Notes under the pieces: model-generated
What the model was told of the DNA's origin: nothing
Databases searched by the model: none
What the model saw: only the letters and a program-made list of their open reading frames with translations
Source of the DNA: Pseudorhodoferax sp. Leaf267
GTDB taxonomy: Bacteria > Pseudomonadota > Gammaproteobacteria > Burkholderiales > Burkholderiaceae_C
Direction: 5' to 3'
NCBI RefSeq assembly: GCF_001422405.1
Contig: NZ_LMMV01000001.1
Span: 373,275 to 437,274 of the forward strand
DNA length: 64,000 bases
In this document: positions 62,959-64,000 of the stretch, in pieces
How positions within the stretch are numbered: position 1 is the stretch's first letter
Layout: every line of letters begins with the position of its first letter
Position numbers and translations under genes: made by a program

Positions 62959-63179
62959 TTGATGCGGTTTCGTCGCGGATCGCTGCGCACACCAGGTCAC
63001 AGAGGCGCGCTTCGGGGACAGTTGTGGCTGCGACGTTTCGGTCATTCCGCGAACGGTATGCCAGGGCCCGCACTGTGTCCTGAGCAAGTTCTGGGCTTTA
63101 TCTGAGGCTGGCAAGACACAAGTTCACACTTTCGGCACACTACCGCCGCCTGATTGAAACAAAACGTGCGCGAGATGTT

Positions 63180-64000
63180 GTGAATTCTGCTTCTGCTGCT
63201 CCGATTTCGGGCGAACTCCGGTTCGCAGGCTTCCGCCTCCTCGGGCCGCATGGGCCCTTGCTGGACCAGGGCAGCACCGTCGATCTGCCACGCAAACCGC
63301 TCGCCTTGCTGTGGATGCTGGCGGGCCGGGCCGGCGAGGTCGTGACCAAGGACGAGATGCTGGCGCGCGTGTGGCCCGACGTGGTGGTCAGCGAAGGCGT
63401 GCTGTCCACCACGCTGCGCGAGCTGCGCGTGGCCCTGGGCGACGACGCGCGCGCGCCGCGCTTCATCGCCACGGCGCACCGCATCGGCTACCGCTTCATC
63501 GCGCCTGTGGCGCACCGTTCGCCCGGCAATGCCGGCGTCGTGCCGCAGCCCCCGGTCGAGCGCGTGGCGGCGGACGCTGCGCCGCTGGCCCCGCCCACCA
63601 TGGACGCCCTGCTGGTGGGCCGGGGCGCCGAGCGCGTCAGGCTGCGCGAGGCCTACCGGCGCGCCGCGGCCGGCCAGCGCCAGGTGCTGTTCATCGCCGG
63701 GGAGGCGGGCATCGGCAAGACCCGGCTGGTCGAGTCCTTCCTGGCCGAGCTGGCGGCCAGTCCCGAGGCCAGCGGCGACCTCGTGAGCCACGGCCAGTGC
63801 ATCGAGCATTTCGGCGCGGGCGAGCCCTACCTGCCGCTGCTCGACGCGGTGACGGCCCTGTGCCGCCAGCGCGGCGGCCGGCCGCTGGTGGCACTGCTGC
63901 GCCGGCACGCGCCGGCCTGGGCGGCCCAGATGCCCGGGCTGTTCGGCGCCGAGCCGCCGGGCCCGGCCGACACCGGCGCCGGCGCGGCCCAGCGCATGCC
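63180..64000 (+). CDS. Winged-helix (OmpR/CadC-type) AAA ATPase regulator, 5' part
   Basis: The gene runs off the right edge. Starting at GTG 63180 (no in-frame ATG exists before the DNA-binding domain), the first 100 residues form an OmpR-type winged helix: LALLWMLAGRAGEVVTKDEM, VWPDVVVSEGVLSTTLRELR, then FIATAHRIGYRFI. A linker leads to an AAA/STAND ATPase with Walker A GEAGIGKTRL near residue 180. Such large regulators usually continue with TPR repeats. It is divergent from the giant operon with 510 bp between starts and is the obvious candidate for its control. Confidence 0.88.
   Translation, partial: MNSASAAPISGELRFAGFRLLGPHGPLLDQGSTVDLPRKPLALLWMLAGRAGEVVTKDEMLARVWPDVVVSEGVLSTTLRELRVALGDDARAPRFIATAHRIGYRFIAPVAHRSPGNAGVVPQPPVERVAADAAPLAPPTMDALLVGRGAERVRLREAYRRAAAGQRQVLFIAGEAGIGKTRLVESFLAELAASPEASGDLVSHGQCIEHFGAGEPYLPLLDAVTALCRQRGGRPLVALLRRHAPAWAAQMPGLFGAEPPGPADTGAGAAQRM

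Larger units (their letters stand above)
62670..63179. other. 510-bp divergent control region of giant gene and winged-helix/AAA gene
   Basis: No convincing gene lies here. The part next to the giant gene is very GC-rich with a 12-bp hairpin; the centre (about 62,915-62,975) is the most AT-rich stretch in the neighbourhood and is the likely promoter zone. The part next to the regulator contains no good ATG, hence the proposed GTG start at 63180. Confidence 0.6.

Overview
The window is a very GC-rich chromosomal segment of a betaproteobacterium, most likely Burkholderiales/Comamonadaceae. Supporting this are the codon use, a methylcitrate locus of the prpC-acnD-prpF type controlled by an XRE/acyl-CoA type regulator, and the mix of MFS_3, DoxX, pirin and TerC genes. 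No prophage, IS element or CRISPR array was seen.

Left part (1-11.3 kb). A truncated chemotaxis receptor is followed by a membrane protein with a 34-residue companion and by tRNA-Glu(UUC). Next comes a propionate (2-methylcitrate) operon on the minus strand: prpC, acnD, a 2H phosphoesterase, a small DUF559 nuclease gene, prpF and an isocitrate-lyase/PEP-mutase family gene. The divergent regulator shares an intergenic region with prpC that holds four TTGCGAA boxes. The DUF559 gene is framed by two near-identical palindromic repeats in inverted orientation and is broken by a TGA where a Trp is expected. It looks like a small mobile cassette dropped between acnD and prpF.

Middle part (11.4-23.9 kb). 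A LysR regulator is divergent from a plus-strand cluster: pirin, isochorismatase-fold hydrolase, YtcJ-like amidohydrolase, DoxX, MFS_3 exporter, alpha/beta hydrolase and AraC regulator. Housekeeping-like genes follow: a Mop/TOBE protein, DUF2254, TerC, a 33-residue membrane peptide and DUF427.

Right part (23.9-64 kb). The dominant feature is one minus-strand operon of about 38.8 kb. Its first gene encodes a 9,822-residue LEPR-XLL surface protein made almost wholly of repeats. Behind it, with gaps of 45 nt or less or 4-nt overlaps, come a SapC-family protein, a GAF-HlyD fusion, a PqqD-like/M50 protease/HlyD fusion, a shortened SecA-like ATPase, a periplasmic adaptor and a TolC-family outer-membrane channel. 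No ABC transporter, TpsB or autotransporter barrel is present. The natural reading is a dedicated export machine for the giant protein in which a SecA-like motor stands where a type I system has its ABC ATPase. This is the best candidate for an undescribed system. A winged-helix/AAA regulator, cut by the window end, lies divergently upstream of the giant gene.
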